Assembly (NCBI RefSeq): GCF_001949145.1
Contig: NW_019091415.1
Coordinates: forward strand, 985,415 to 1,049,414
DNA from: Acanthaster planci
Taxonomy: Eukaryota > Echinodermata > Asteroidea > Valvatida > Acanthasteridae
Direction of reading: 5' to 3'
Length of the DNA: 64,000 bases
Shown: positions 24,101 through 33,800 of the stretch, piece after piece
How positions within the stretch are numbered: the stretch's first letter is position 1
Layout: each line of letters starts with the position of its first letter
Translations under genes and position numbers: made by a program
Notes under the pieces: generated by a model
Database searches by the model: none
Told to the model about the DNA's origin: nothing
What the model saw: the letters and a program-made list of their open reading frames with translations, nothing else

Positions 24101-27100
24101 ACTGTTGAGTTCGTTGTGTTATTCTGTTTGGCAACCCACAAGTTAATACTATGATACAGGAAGTACAAAATGAACCTTAGAAGCAATACCCATGCAAGTT
24201 TAGAGTTGGTGTTATTTGTTCATCTTGTGTGAAGGTGCATTCAAAGAGACATTATTTCTTCAATTCATTCAATGTAATAGAAAAGAGACTGGCAACTGCA
24301 ATGCTGGTACTTATGTCAGAAGTACACGGATGGTCTTGCAAAGCTGTTTTCTGTCCAAGTAGTCCAGAGACTTTTAAATAAATTCCAACCCTGCAGCCTT
24401 TAAAAAGTCTGAAGCAGGACTTGAACCCACAGCTTCCTGTTTATGGCTGCAGATAGCTTGATTGTGGTTATGTCTTCAGTACTTGCCAAGAGCTGGATGT
24501 TATAATGTATGCATTATTTCCAGCCACGTCCAAGTAACTGGGGACTAGATCAAAATCTCACAGAGATTCCTTGTGTCACCTTAGTAGTGATTTCGACTCT
24601 GTCATGTGCGGAGGTCAAAACAACATAGGGCAGTGTTCCTTAGAACTTGAGTCTTTTGCATTTGCAGGGAAATGAGATCATAAAAAAGTTGCAAGGGGAG
24701 CTGAAGGCTTCATTAGCAAAGGTGAGTTGAAATAAATCAAGAAAAAAGTATTACAACACACTTGCATTTTAGCTGAACTTGTAGAGGGAGCCAGTGAAGT
24801 TGAAGAAGCTTCTGTCTGAAATGAGTCATTCTAAACATCTTAGTACAATGCCAAGTCAAACAGTCCCTCTTATGCTCCAGCATTATTGATGTCAACTATT
24901 TTAGCGTTTTCATGTGAGATCTGATTTCCAACTCCTCCCTCAACTGATGTACCTGTGTCTGCCTTGGTCATCCCAAAATGAAAAGTGTCAAAACTATGCA
25001 GGGATGGAATGTAAAATTGGCTGTTCATCCCATTTAGTTTTAACTCCAAATTGATGAAGAATTAGGCCATGCCTGGAGTGCTGCCCGAGTCTAATGGATT
25101 TCTCTCTTACTCTCTGAACAGCTGAAGCTAAAGAATACTGTAACTGGCAAACAGGAGAAACTGTTGGAAGAACGCAACCAGACACTGAAGGTGCTGCAAC
25201 AAGATGCAGACACACTGAAAACAAAATGCCAACAGCAGGAACATGAGGTAGTATTCAATACATGTATTATCCATGTTCACAGACACATTTGGGTGGAATT
25301 ACCCAGTGTTTTTTCGGTGTGTACGTACATGTACCTTTGCTCTAAGGGTTGAACTAATTGTTCAGTCCAAATCCGTGCCCTACATCATAAGCTTTGAATT
25401 TGAATGAGAATAACAAGTCATTTGGCATAAGTCTGGATTGAGCTGTTTGATATGAGCCCTTACATCATTTCCTTTCACACTGAGTCATGTTAGTTGAGTT
25501 CTAAGTCACAAGACTGAGTTACAATTCCATTTGATTGATTTATAATTACAACTCTTGGTGTGATTCCATCTCTTGTATCACGGGTCACTTTGGGGAAAAA
25601 AGTAAAATAAGTTTCAACCATACAGCTCTCATTGAAGAACAGGTTTTTAACCACTTCGTGCCGGGGAGCCCAGTTTCGGGTATTTTGGGTTTGTACGCAT
25701 AGCTGGGGTACTTGAAATTGGACAGAAGAACTGGGCCTTGTAACAAAAGACCATACTCGGAACAAAAGACCAAGCTGCTGGGAATGGCCAACATTTTTTC
25801 AGTTGTCAATAGCGGAGGAAATTCGTCATTGTTTGGAAAGATTATAACACTGTTTGTGGCATTTAGTACAAGCGGATTACCACTGGGGACAAAAGCACTC
25901 CAGTGATGAGTGATACAATATCGCTGCATGCTAATCTGGCCCGTATTGAAAAGACGCCAGCAGTGCACTGTGCCAGTTTCGGGAACAAAAGAAACTTATG
26001 TAACTCCACACAATCTGGGCCCTTTTTACAAGTTGGCAGGCCTGGCTGAAATACTCAGACATCAATAGACATACACTGTATGAAGCCAACTATGGGACAG
26101 AGAGAATCCCCCCCCGCCTTTGTGTTGGTCATTGTTATACTGGTATCTCAGGAATTATTTTCAGACATCTAGGGGGATGTGTTAACTGACAATAGGCTGG
26201 AGAGTGTACAGCGATTGGACTTGTTGTGGGGGGGGGGTTACCCTCTGTCCCATTTCGTGCCTGGTATATCAATAGATGTTGCCTGTCAGATTAGAGTAGC
26301 CACCAGACAGTAATTTGTGTGGGTGTAAATGTCCAGTAAACGAAGTAATGAATTTTTGAAGAATTTTGAATGGAAAATCTTGAAAAACGACCGTATGTGT
26401 GCACAGCCATTTTAATTGAACCCAACAGCAAGTGGTTAAGGTGGAAGTGGACCAAGTATGGAAGGAAATGGCATGTCGCTTCAAAGATGTGGCATTTTGG
26501 GTGACATTTCTGTAGCTAAATGCTGCAGTTGCATGATGTAAGCATCATATTCCACTCAAAGGGAAATTTACAAAGCAGGACATTTGTAATGTTCTCCGTG
26601 GTTGCAAAACTCCTGGAAAGTACCAGTGTTTGCCGTTAGGTGTCATTAAAACTAGTGTTTGATATCGCATGGATCTTTATGGGCATGGCAGCATTTGTAT
26701 TGGTGCATACATGTATCTGGCTCACTTGTGGTTGTATTTCACAGACTGCAATACATCCTGTCAACAGATAAGGAGGGAAATAGATTAGCCGGTCAAGTAT
26801 TTTAGAAAACACAGAAACAAGCAGGAAATTATGTGACTTGCTAGTCAGGAGTTCCAAGTATATAAAGTCCGAGTCATTGTCTAGAATCGAGATTTAGAAA
26901 AACTCACTTCTGAGTCAGGAATGGGAGGCCCACTGGACCATGGGATTGAGATTTGAATTGCCTTCTGATTCTGTTCCAGAATGAAAGACTGAAAGAATCG
27001 CTGGAGACCTCAAGGGCTAAATTGGAAGAAAGCAGACAGCTACTGAAAACTAACGAGAACGGTAAGACTTGAGAGAATCTCATCGAGTATATGCAAACTA

Positions 27101-30100
27101 TGCAAAATGGAAAAGACAGACATGACAAATGGAGGCTTAAACACCACCAAGTCCATGACATCATTTAGACTAGTTCTGAAATGTTGGATTGGCTTTTATT
27201 TGACTCTTCTTTCATTGTTTCATTTTAGTCATCAACTGGTTGAATAAGCAGGTGAATGAAGCCCAGCTGAGCAAGCGACATGGCTTGTTTGAGGTTCCGA
27301 CCTCCACGGTGGCCTACAGACCCCAAGGGGTAAGTTGGTAGGTTCAGTATGACAAGATTAGACTTTTTGTTGGAGAATGGTCCAGAATCTTTGGCAGTAA
27401 CCGAGGCTCAAGGGCCTCAGCCACCCTTTTTGAGTTACTTGTAAATTGAAATGTTGTATCCCCAAATTAATATCGACCTCGCCATGTGAAAGGTACTGAT
27501 GTTGAGATGACAATTTTAAGTCAAGCTCCTAACAAGTAAGTATTTGATGTCATATTTGAGTGGCAGACCCCATTTTGCAGACATGTGCACCAATGTGGTA
27601 GTTGAAACTGCCTCAAGACCAGACACAAGTAACGGGGTCAAGAGTCACAAAGGAATTCTTTCCTTGCATTTCATTGAAAGTGTGACTTGGATTCAGACTG
27701 GAGTCTGAGTATAATTTTCTTGAAAATGTATGCCACAGAAAATTACCGTAACGTACATGTAATTATATAACAAATCTTTTGGCTAAGCTTCAATCAAAAG
27801 AGAAATATTGAGAACAGTTGTGAGTAATCACTTACAAACCCATTTATTTGTTTTAGCAGAGGGAACTTTGAAAAGACGTGCATTTTTTTATCTTTGTACA
27901 TTTTTCAAGGTAACTAATCGAGATTGTGTGCCCAAAATCAAGAATAATTGAGTTTGCCAATGGATGGGCTATAAATCTTGCTCAGGTGTATTGATGGTGC
28001 CAATATGGAGAAATTGTACACAATGGCAAAAAATATACAAACTAACCACAGAATTTTGTATGCATATAGATTTTAGATATTGCACTAACGTAAAACCAAA
28101 ATAAGAATATCAGCCGTTATTCAGATTCAACTTACGAATATTTAATGAACTCCATGTGTGAAGTAGAGGATTCTTTATTACCTAATGAAAGCATCCCATG
28201 AGGCCCACACACCGTGTCCTCATACTTTGTGGTTGTGACATCGAATAGAAATTATCAGAATGCATGTAACTTCTTGCCAATCCATGTCAGCAATAGCTCT
28301 CAAGCTATGGTCCAGCCTCTCTTATAGCATGCGTTCAAAGAACTCTTTCTCCATTCATCATGTACACTCTGTACTTTACAACCCTGAACTAGTGTATGGG
28401 CAAGGTGTGTGTCAGCCGTGGTGGATATCACTTCATACTAACAGGGTGTCCCTGTCAGGTTCACATCGACAGTCTGTTGAGCAAAAGGAGAGGGAGATTT
28501 GATAAAACCAAATGCTGATAACAGAGCCTTAACATGAGGTTAGAGAACTCTGAGATACCGTATGAAAGACTTTGTGCATTGCCACTTTGCCTTTCCCTGT
28601 CTTGAGTGGTACCCCAGCAATTGCTGCAGTCATCGATGGTCTGTCTACATGCAGAAATCATAGTGTTTGAGAAAAGATAAAACTCGCATACAATTTGATT
28701 TACTGCCATCTGCAGCGAGTACCTTTGATGAACTCACTTTTTGGGGGCTTACTTTTTCTTAATTACTTAACACAGCCCGTACAGTTTTGTTTTTACCATA
28801 CGATCATAAAGGTACTTGATGAGGGGTGGCCTAGTCCTGTGACGTCTGTGTAGAGGGTGACAGCCTGTTGGGCTGAGTAGTTAGTCCTCACTACTGAATT
28901 ATTCAGAATGAAGCCTTGGAAAATGAGTGAGCTAGTTCAGTATTCCAACAGCATATGCCCAAACTCAAGTGCACCAAGGCTAACAGCAGCACATTTGTGC
29001 AATAGTCTGTTCTATCAATGCAGCCATACACCAATCGATGCACCTGCCTTGTTCCCAAAAGACCATCCCTGTTTGAAGTACCGTACTGGCTCATTGATAT
29101 AGGTGTCCAGGCAAAACAGGCTGTGATCAGCGCCTTCTACTTGTTCCTTGTCCAACACTGTGTACACCACTCCCACAGATGCAACCTGTTGCCCCAGTTG
29201 CCTTGACTAACCATAATTATAAGGCATCCTCCCCCTTCATGGCCTTGGCTGATCGGTTCAGCTGATCGGTTGAGCTGATCGGTTCAGCTGATCGGTTCAG
29301 CTGATCGGTTGAGCTGATCGGTTCAGCTGATCGGTTCAGCTGATCGGTTGAGCTGATCGGTTCAGCTGATCGGTTCAGCTGATCGGTTCAGCTGATCGGT
29401 TCAGCTGATCGGTTCAGCTGATCGGTTCAGCTGATCGGTTCAGCTGATCGGTTCAGCTGATCGGTTCAGCTGATCGGTTCAGCTGATCGGTTCAGCTGAT
29501 CGGTTCAGCTGATCGGTTCAGCTGTGCCTGTCATGGTGTTTCAGGTCCCTGCAGCAGTGTCTTCCACGCGCCCTTGGCCCATGTCCAGCACTCATCTCAC
29601 CAACACCCTCAGCACCATACCCCAGTCCACCCCTACGGCCTACAACTCCTCCACAGCTAGCGTGCCCGGCACCTCCAAGCACAGGTTGGTTGGTATTAAG
29701 GAATTGGCAGTGGTTTGGTGATCAGTGGATGTAAAAGGCATGGTGAGAGCAATATCTTTGTTCTGTCATGCTTCATGAAGACTGGCATATGAGAGTCATG
29801 TTAAACCAAATGGCGTTAAGATGACCTTGAGTGGATCTGGTATACTCAATAAATCAAGTTGTGTGCAGCACTGAAGATAAATGTACGTATATACAAGTAC
29901 TAGTCACTTCTCATTGCTTGATGTATGTGTCATTGCAATGTTTGCTAAAAACTCGTAGACCCTTATACAGGATAGCTGATCAGTATTGTGGGTCAATTAA
30001 AATTTGGATTCATTGATAAAATCATCCATGGGGCCTATATTCACCTTCAGCAGGGTGCCGGGAGATTGTGGGATTCTCAACATCAGATTTTTTTGTTTAC

Positions 30101-30805
30101 CATATGTTTAACATAACTTTGAGTTTAGCTCATGATGAATGACATCTGAACCTAAGGTATATCAGAGTTGTTCTGGAAGACTTGAACAGTTGATCTTTCA
30201 ACATCTTATGTCAGTCCTGCTTCACACGTTGAATGTGTAATTGGCTCAATTATAAATCTTGGGAATACCGTTGGTTGGTGTGACTCGGGTATGCCGGTCT
30301 GAACTAGGTGTCAGTGGTTCAAACTCAGTCAATGCCCATTCCCATACTGGTGGAAGACACGAGGGAGTGTTGCATGAGATTCAGATCACAATAGAAGCAT
30401 TCCTGGTGGAGATGTCACCCAACTACACGTACCTGTAAGTTGATGGGTGAAGTCGACCAGGGTTTGGATTTGCCAATCATACTTCAGAATCAGCATTCAC
30501 ATGTACATGGCATGAACGCTTGTAAGGTCTACTGTACGTTTTGTATCAAATAATGGATGAAAGGTGCTCTGCTTTGAAGCTCGTCCAATATGCTGTGTGT
30601 GCATTGCAGTGAGCCAGCACTGGACCCCAAGTACTTGCAGCGCCCCAACCAACACCCCAGCCAACACCCTACCCCCACCCCCAGAGATGCAGGGCCTGTA
30701 CCCCTCCAGTTGAGCAGCACCCCAGTGTCTTCTTCCACCTCTGGACCATCAGGCCCTCCACTCATGAGTGCCTATTTCCCTCCTCAGCTCCAAGGTACGA
30801 CCTGA
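12042..30805 (+). CDS. SASS6: Spindle assembly abnormal protein 6 homolog (SAS-6), complete, 17 exons
   Basis: SAS-6 builds the nine-fold cartwheel of new centrioles: head domains join dimers into rings and the coiled coils form the spokes. Exons are 12042-12106, 12610-12670, 13017-13096, 13582-13686, 14597-14765, 15802-15879, 17406-17525, 18108-18224, 19518-19592, 21908-22102, 22737-22826, 24668-24721, 25122-25247, 26980-27061, 27229-27329, 29545-29684 and 30610-30805. All splice phases agree and give 617 residues (human about 657). Residues 1-160 are the head, including [15 protein letters not shown] and PFKHLTHL, whose Phe130 corresponds to the head-head contact Phe of the family. Residues about 165-480 are coiled coil ending NWLNKQVNE. 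The tail is Pro/Ser/Thr-rich and ends [12 protein letters not shown], like vertebrate SAS-6. An extra tail exon between 27330 and 30609 cannot be excluded. Confidence 0.95.
12610..12670 (+). CDS. SASS6: SASS6 exon 2
   Basis: Acceptor atccag and donor gtaagg bound 61 nt encoding [20 protein letters not shown], a beta-strand of the head domain. Ends in phase 0. Confidence 0.9.
13017..13096 (+). CDS. SASS6: SASS6 exon 3 (PISA core)
   Basis: Acceptor atgcag. Encodes [19 protein letters not shown] and LGEEDFQ, the most conserved core of the SAS-6 head (PISA motif region). Donor AG|gtttgc. Confidence 0.95.
13582..13686 (+). CDS. SASS6: SASS6 exon 4
   Basis: A strong polypyrimidine tract (ttttttttccag) precedes [19 protein letters not shown] and [11 protein letters not shown], close to vertebrate SAS-6. 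Donor AA|gtaagt. Confidence 0.95.
14597..14765 (+). CDS. SASS6: SASS6 exon 5 (head-head contact)
   Basis: Encodes [14 protein letters not shown] through [19 protein letters not shown] and [14 protein letters not shown]. The Phe in NPFKH is residue 130, at the position of the Phe that in other SAS-6 proteins inserts into the neighbouring head. Ends in phase 0, at the head/coil boundary. Confidence 0.95.
14905..15082 (+). repeat. Dispersed repeats R2 and R1 in SASS6 intron 5
   Basis: 14905-14945 (CTAGTCTGGCCTCAAGAC then GGCTGGTGCACC) resembles 7377-7415 and, partly, 36565-36600. 15014-15082 resembles 8488-8557. A shared but unidentified interspersed repeat is inferred. Confidence 0.45.
15802..15879 (+). 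CDS. SASS6: SASS6 exon 6 (coiled coil begins)
   Basis: 78 nt, phase 0-0; encodes [17 protein letters not shown], then SSQLQESQK, a heptad-like helix. Confidence 0.9.
17406..17525 (+). CDS. SASS6: SASS6 exon 7
   Basis: 120 nt, phase 0-0; encodes [18 protein letters not shown] and [15 protein letters not shown], matching the LRNEW.SHT and NEKEKALQ region of vertebrate SAS-6. Confidence 0.93.
18108..18224 (+). CDS. SASS6: SASS6 exon 8
   Basis: 117 nt, phase 0-0; encodes [18 protein letters not shown] and [13 protein letters not shown], a continuous charged coiled coil. Confidence 0.92.
19518..19592 (+). CDS. SASS6: SASS6 exon 9
   Basis: 75 nt, phase 0-0; encodes [20 protein letters not shown] and TTLEE, matching [20 protein letters not shown] of vertebrate SAS-6. 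Confidence 0.93.
19674..21195. mobile_element. 1.5 kb element with 20-bp perfect terminal inverted repeats
   Basis: CAGAATTTTAGCCGACACGC at 19674-19693 is repeated exactly in reverse complement at 21176-21195, both within SASS6 intron 9. The 1,522-bp interior has no transposase-like frame, so it looks like a non-autonomous DNA transposon. I see no convincing target duplication. Confidence 0.7.
21908..22102 (+). CDS. SASS6: SASS6 exon 10
   Basis: 195 nt, phase 0-0; encodes [17 protein letters not shown], then [17 protein letters not shown] and MESANEQK. Highly similar to VAVLEQEIKDKDQLV of vertebrate SAS-6. A near-palindromic element begins about 38 bp after the donor. Confidence 0.94.
22140..22315. 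mobile_element. Near-palindromic hairpin MITE, about 176 bp
   Basis: The left half (AATATGGGCGATTCA, AAGAGTTTGCAACACG, CCAATCACG) is mirrored by the right half (CGTGTTGGCC..., CACGTTGTAAACTCTT, TGAATCTCCCATATT). Almost the whole unit can fold on itself. It starts 38 bp downstream of the SASS6 exon 10 donor and each arm contains a CCAAT-type pentamer. Confidence 0.7.
22737..22826 (+). CDS. SASS6: SASS6 exon 11
   Basis: 90 nt, phase 0-0; encodes [20 protein letters not shown] and [10 protein letters not shown], matching LGKLEATIKSLSAELLK-type sequence. Confidence 0.92.
23486..23880. mobile_element. TTAA-bounded MITE, 395 bp, in SASS6 intron 11
   Basis: Starts TTAACCCCTTGACGACGGG and ends CCGTCGCGAAGGGGTTAA, which are imperfect inverted repeats with the TTAA target. 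No transposase-like frame. Ends resemble, but differ from, the 3205/25647 family. piggyBac-like origin is inferred. Confidence 0.65.
24360..24480 (-). repeat. tRNA-like SINE relic (minus strand)
   Basis: On the minus strand GGGTTCAAGTCCTG is a near-ideal Pol III B box, followed by a T run (ACTTTTT). The A box upstream is weak. A relic of a tRNA-derived SINE is the simplest reading; a functional tRNA is not supported. Confidence 0.4.
24668..24721 (+). CDS. SASS6: SASS6 exon 12 (54 nt)
   Basis: A very short exon, phase 0-0, encoding [18 protein letters not shown]. Corresponds to [13 protein letters not shown] in vertebrates, which fixes both splice sites. Confidence 0.93.
25122..25247 (+). CDS. 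SASS6: SASS6 exon 13
   Basis: 126 nt (42 residues, exactly six heptads), phase 0-0; encodes [20 protein letters not shown] and onward. Matches KLKNTVTIQQEKLLAEKEE. Confidence 0.93.
25647..26439. mobile_element. TTAA-bounded MITE, copy 2 (reverse), with a nested insertion
   Basis: Starts TTAACCACTTCGTGCCGGGG and ends CAACAGCAAGTGGTTAA. It is the reverse complement of the element at 3205-3790, with shared blocks such as GGCCTGGCTGAAATACTC and CCACCAGACAG. It is about 207 bp longer because of an insertion at 26069-26267. Lies in SASS6 intron 13. Confidence 0.7.
26061..26275. mobile_element. Nested 199-bp insertion with 8-9 bp target duplication
   Basis: ATCAATAG occurs on both sides (26061-26068, 26268-26275), whereas the uninterrupted family copy near 3370 has it once. 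The inserted piece has internal inverted sequences ATGGGACAGAG...CCCCCCCC near both ends. The 8-9 bp duplication would suit a hAT-like element; this is an inference. Confidence 0.6.
26980..27061 (+). CDS. SASS6: SASS6 exon 14
   Basis: 82 nt encoding [20 protein letters not shown] and LLKTNEN, matching KKLEESKQLLKNNEK. Leaves phase 1. Confidence 0.93.
27229..27329 (+). CDS. SASS6: SASS6 exon 15 (end of coiled coil)
   Basis: 101 nt encoding [19 protein letters not shown] and a start of the flexible tail ([12 protein letters not shown]). INWLNK is a signature of the coil end in metazoan SAS-6. Confidence 0.93.
29248..29520 (+). repeat. 13-bp minisatellite, 21 units, next to SASS6 exon 16
   Basis: The unit GCTGATCGGTTCA repeats 21 times without an indel (273 bp). 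Units 2, 5 and 8 read GGTTGA in place of GGTTCA; all others are identical. Each unit junction creates the palindrome TCAGCTGA and a TTCAG tract resembling a 3' splice site. The array ends 24 bp before the true acceptor of exon 16 (GTTTCAG, exon from 29545). Confidence 0.97.
29545..29684 (+). CDS. SASS6: SASS6 exon 16 (P/S/T-rich tail)
   Basis: Starts after GTTTCAG in phase 0: [20 protein letters not shown] and onward to PGTSKH; donor AG|gttggt. It is poorly conserved, as expected for the disordered tail; frame and downstream exon support it. An acceptor at the last minisatellite TTCAG would be out of frame. Confidence 0.78.
30610..30805 (+). CDS. SASS6: SASS6 exon 17 (terminal)
   Basis: Acceptor attgcag; encodes [17 protein letters not shown] (compare LDSKYLKK in vertebrates), a Pro/Ser-rich stretch and the conserved end [12 protein letters not shown], with stop TGA at 30803-30805. 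A donor-like CAAG|gtacga lies inside the last codons but is unlikely to be used. Confidence 0.9.
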
Positions 30806-33800
30806 AGAGAGTTAGTATAGGGCTGAAAGTGGGTTGCTGCCAAGTTATTAGCCTGCGAGTGAAGTCACAGGTCAATTTTCTGAAGTCAAGACTGAAGGGG
30901 TTTTTGCAAGCCTGCATGTATGAGACTTGTTCACTTTTGGCGACATCCTTTACTGCTGATGTATAAATCCCCTATGTTTTGCAGTAACAGGTGTGACCTG
31001 TCCGCCATATTTTTTCACCATGATGACAACAGATGTTTCCTTTTGCACATGGAAGTCACAGATACAATTTTTCTTGTGTTTATTTCAACAAACATTTGTA
31101 ATGTCAATATTAAAGTCATGTCCCACACCTGTTTCTCCTAAGTGTAGTCACAAATGATTTGTTTTCCCAAGTCATATCTCAAGTCAAAAAGTTGTGGCTC
31201 AAGTTTGACTGAGAGTCCCAAGGCAGCAATTCAAGTGGACATCAGTACTGACAACCAGCTCCCTCTTACTAGGGTTAAACCCAACATCTGGAGTCACTTT
31301 GATGGGCTCACTATTGTATCTGCCCTGAGTTGAAATGCACCCTCACTGGCAAAAGCAAGACAGCTTGGTATAAAGTTTTTCAACCGGGTTCTTGCACGCA
31401 TTCGGCGTACACGTGAAGACCATGCATTCCAGCATAAACTTGTTGCGCGTACTCAGCGTGCCCCACGCCAAATGCGCTGTGAACTTGTACGGCTACACGG
31501 TGAGTTCATACTGACAGGCTGTCAATTTCATTTCTAAACACGCCCTCTTTTGTTCCTGCTCGGAGCGGATAGTATGGCCGTGGGCACACCACAAGCCGCA
31601 GGTTATACTGCCAAATTGCTGGTACTGGGCACACAAGTTTTTCTTACCAGAGTAAAATTTTCTATTAAAGAATTTAAGTCGGGGCATTCCCATCAATCGA
31701 TTGGTCAGTGGAAGTCTATTTTCGAGGATCAAAGCTTTAACTTAACCCTGCAAGTGTTACATACTTGCGACCAAAATTCTATACATGTACTAAGATTTTC
31801 AAGAGTAAGCAATGATATGCAGGAACATAGATTACACATAAAAATGCAATGTTTTAGGCATAACTGTCTTCATCAGTGTGAACATTGTCTTTCTAATACC
31901 TAAATGCACTAAAGTAAACAAGTATATGCCGAATTTACAAGAAGTTGGGTTGAGAGCTTGCTTTGATATAGATTAAGGGTTTGTTCTGAGAAACTAATAA
32001 GAGAGATTTGGTTATTTCTTTATTGCGTGATGGCCGTGTTCAGGGTATTCACAATTCTCATCACTCTCAAAGTATGCAACTTTACACACTAACTTACCGG
32101 CTTAGTTGTGCATAAAGTATAGAAATTATAACAACCAGTCAACCATTAGTCGTTTTTGGAGTGTATGGTACCGGGTATACATGTACATGTATACCCGGTA
32201 CCCTGTGGTAATCTTTCAGCCAATAGAGCCACAATAGATTGCATGGCATTCACTGTTTTACTTTTTCCCCATGCACTTCAAAAAAGTGACTACCTCATTC
32301 TGAAGGTGCCTCATGCCTGTCAGCTAAAATACATGTTTGTCTTCTACCGGTAATTGCACACATGCTGCGTTCTGTGCTTCTGAAAATGAGTCGGTGACTG
32401 TGAAATAGAAATACGTGCATGTTGGCACTAATGTTCAGCTTAATGAAATCAATATAGAAGTGTGCAGAATCCACATCATGTCGGGTTATATGGAAATATG
32501 CAGAGACCTGTGTCATAACATGGAGGACACTGTGTATGCCGTGTGACCTTTGATCCCCATTAAGTTAAGAGACACACACAAGAGGCTTGGACTAGTCCCT
32601 GGAGGTCGAGTATCGTGGAGCCACCTAACATTCACGGGCCACAAATTGGCACTGTAGCAACCGACGCTTCACAACATTATCACAAACCGTTTAGGAACAC
32701 GGCGCACTGCCGTCAGAAATGTGGCAGGTATCTAGAGCCAGTGACCACCACGGTTCAACATTTGAGCACTCAACTGTTAAAGGGTTGCTGTTGTATCTTA
32801 TCAGAATGTTTGGCTGAACATTACACTGCGCACTTGGATAAAAAGCAAATGCTAACAGCCGATACTTATCGAGCAGTAAAATTAGCCTCCACGGTGATCC
32901 CTTGAAAATTCAGACTTAAGTTCACAAAGACACCTCAAAGCAGTGAATATTTGCATCACACCCCTTTAGAATAGATGTTAAGGAATGCTTTGTTGGGACA
33001 GAATACCTTAATAGCACAGTAAGCCACAACAAAAAGACACGGTCTCTCACCCTGTAAAAAATCTTTTTTAATAGAATTTTTCACAAACAGTTCACTTGGA
33101 TTCATTTATAGGCACAAACGCCGTTCTTTTCTGTGGAACAAGGAAAAGACATAAATATTATAAACTCTTACCATAGAAAAATCCTCTTCCGTCTTTATGT
33201 ACAGTTGCTATACATGTACAAAACTTGCTGCTCCAAAAACACAGCTTCAATCTTCGTAAGAAATTTACAGGGTTTTGTTTTGTACATTACAGCATTGTAA
33301 AGCCAATACAACAGCAGTTAAGAATATACACAATTTTTTTTTTGTTATTTAAAGATATACAGAAACATTTGGGATAATACTTTTACTTCTACATAGAGAA
33401 TATATAAATTATCTAGGTTAACTAACAATCAGGCAAAAACAAAAAAACAAAGAAATTGCAACTCCTCCCCTTGAAAAATGAGACAAAAATAACATTCCAA
33501 AATTGTAAAATGGCAATTGACCAAACAAAAGTGATAATTGAAGAAAATCACTCATTCCAAATCTCTCTTTTCTGGGTTGCTATTTCCAAACCATACTGTT
33601 CAGGTTGAAGTATTTCCACTGACAAGATGTCTATTAATTGTGTCTTAAGATGTCAATTTTTGGGGGCAACCACGTGCCAATGGGGACCCTGCATTGTACT
33701 TGCAAAACTTCACTCATTACCAAAAAAGAAAACAAAATAGAAAGTCAAATAAATAAAAACTAATTTCAATTTCAGTTTACAACGGGCGCAATGCCTATAG

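Noticed and set aside
29248-29520. CRISPR-like regular repeats
   Set aside because: Units are contiguous without spacers and the DNA is eukaryotic; this is a minisatellite.
30786-30805. Donor-like CAAG|gtacga near the SASS6 stop
   Set aside because: The conserved C-terminal SAYFP.QL is already reached and the stop follows within four codons, as in vertebrate SAS-6.
31550-31903. 117-codon plus frame downstream of SASS6
   Set aside because: No family resemblance, no acceptor in phase with SASS6, which already has a conserved end.
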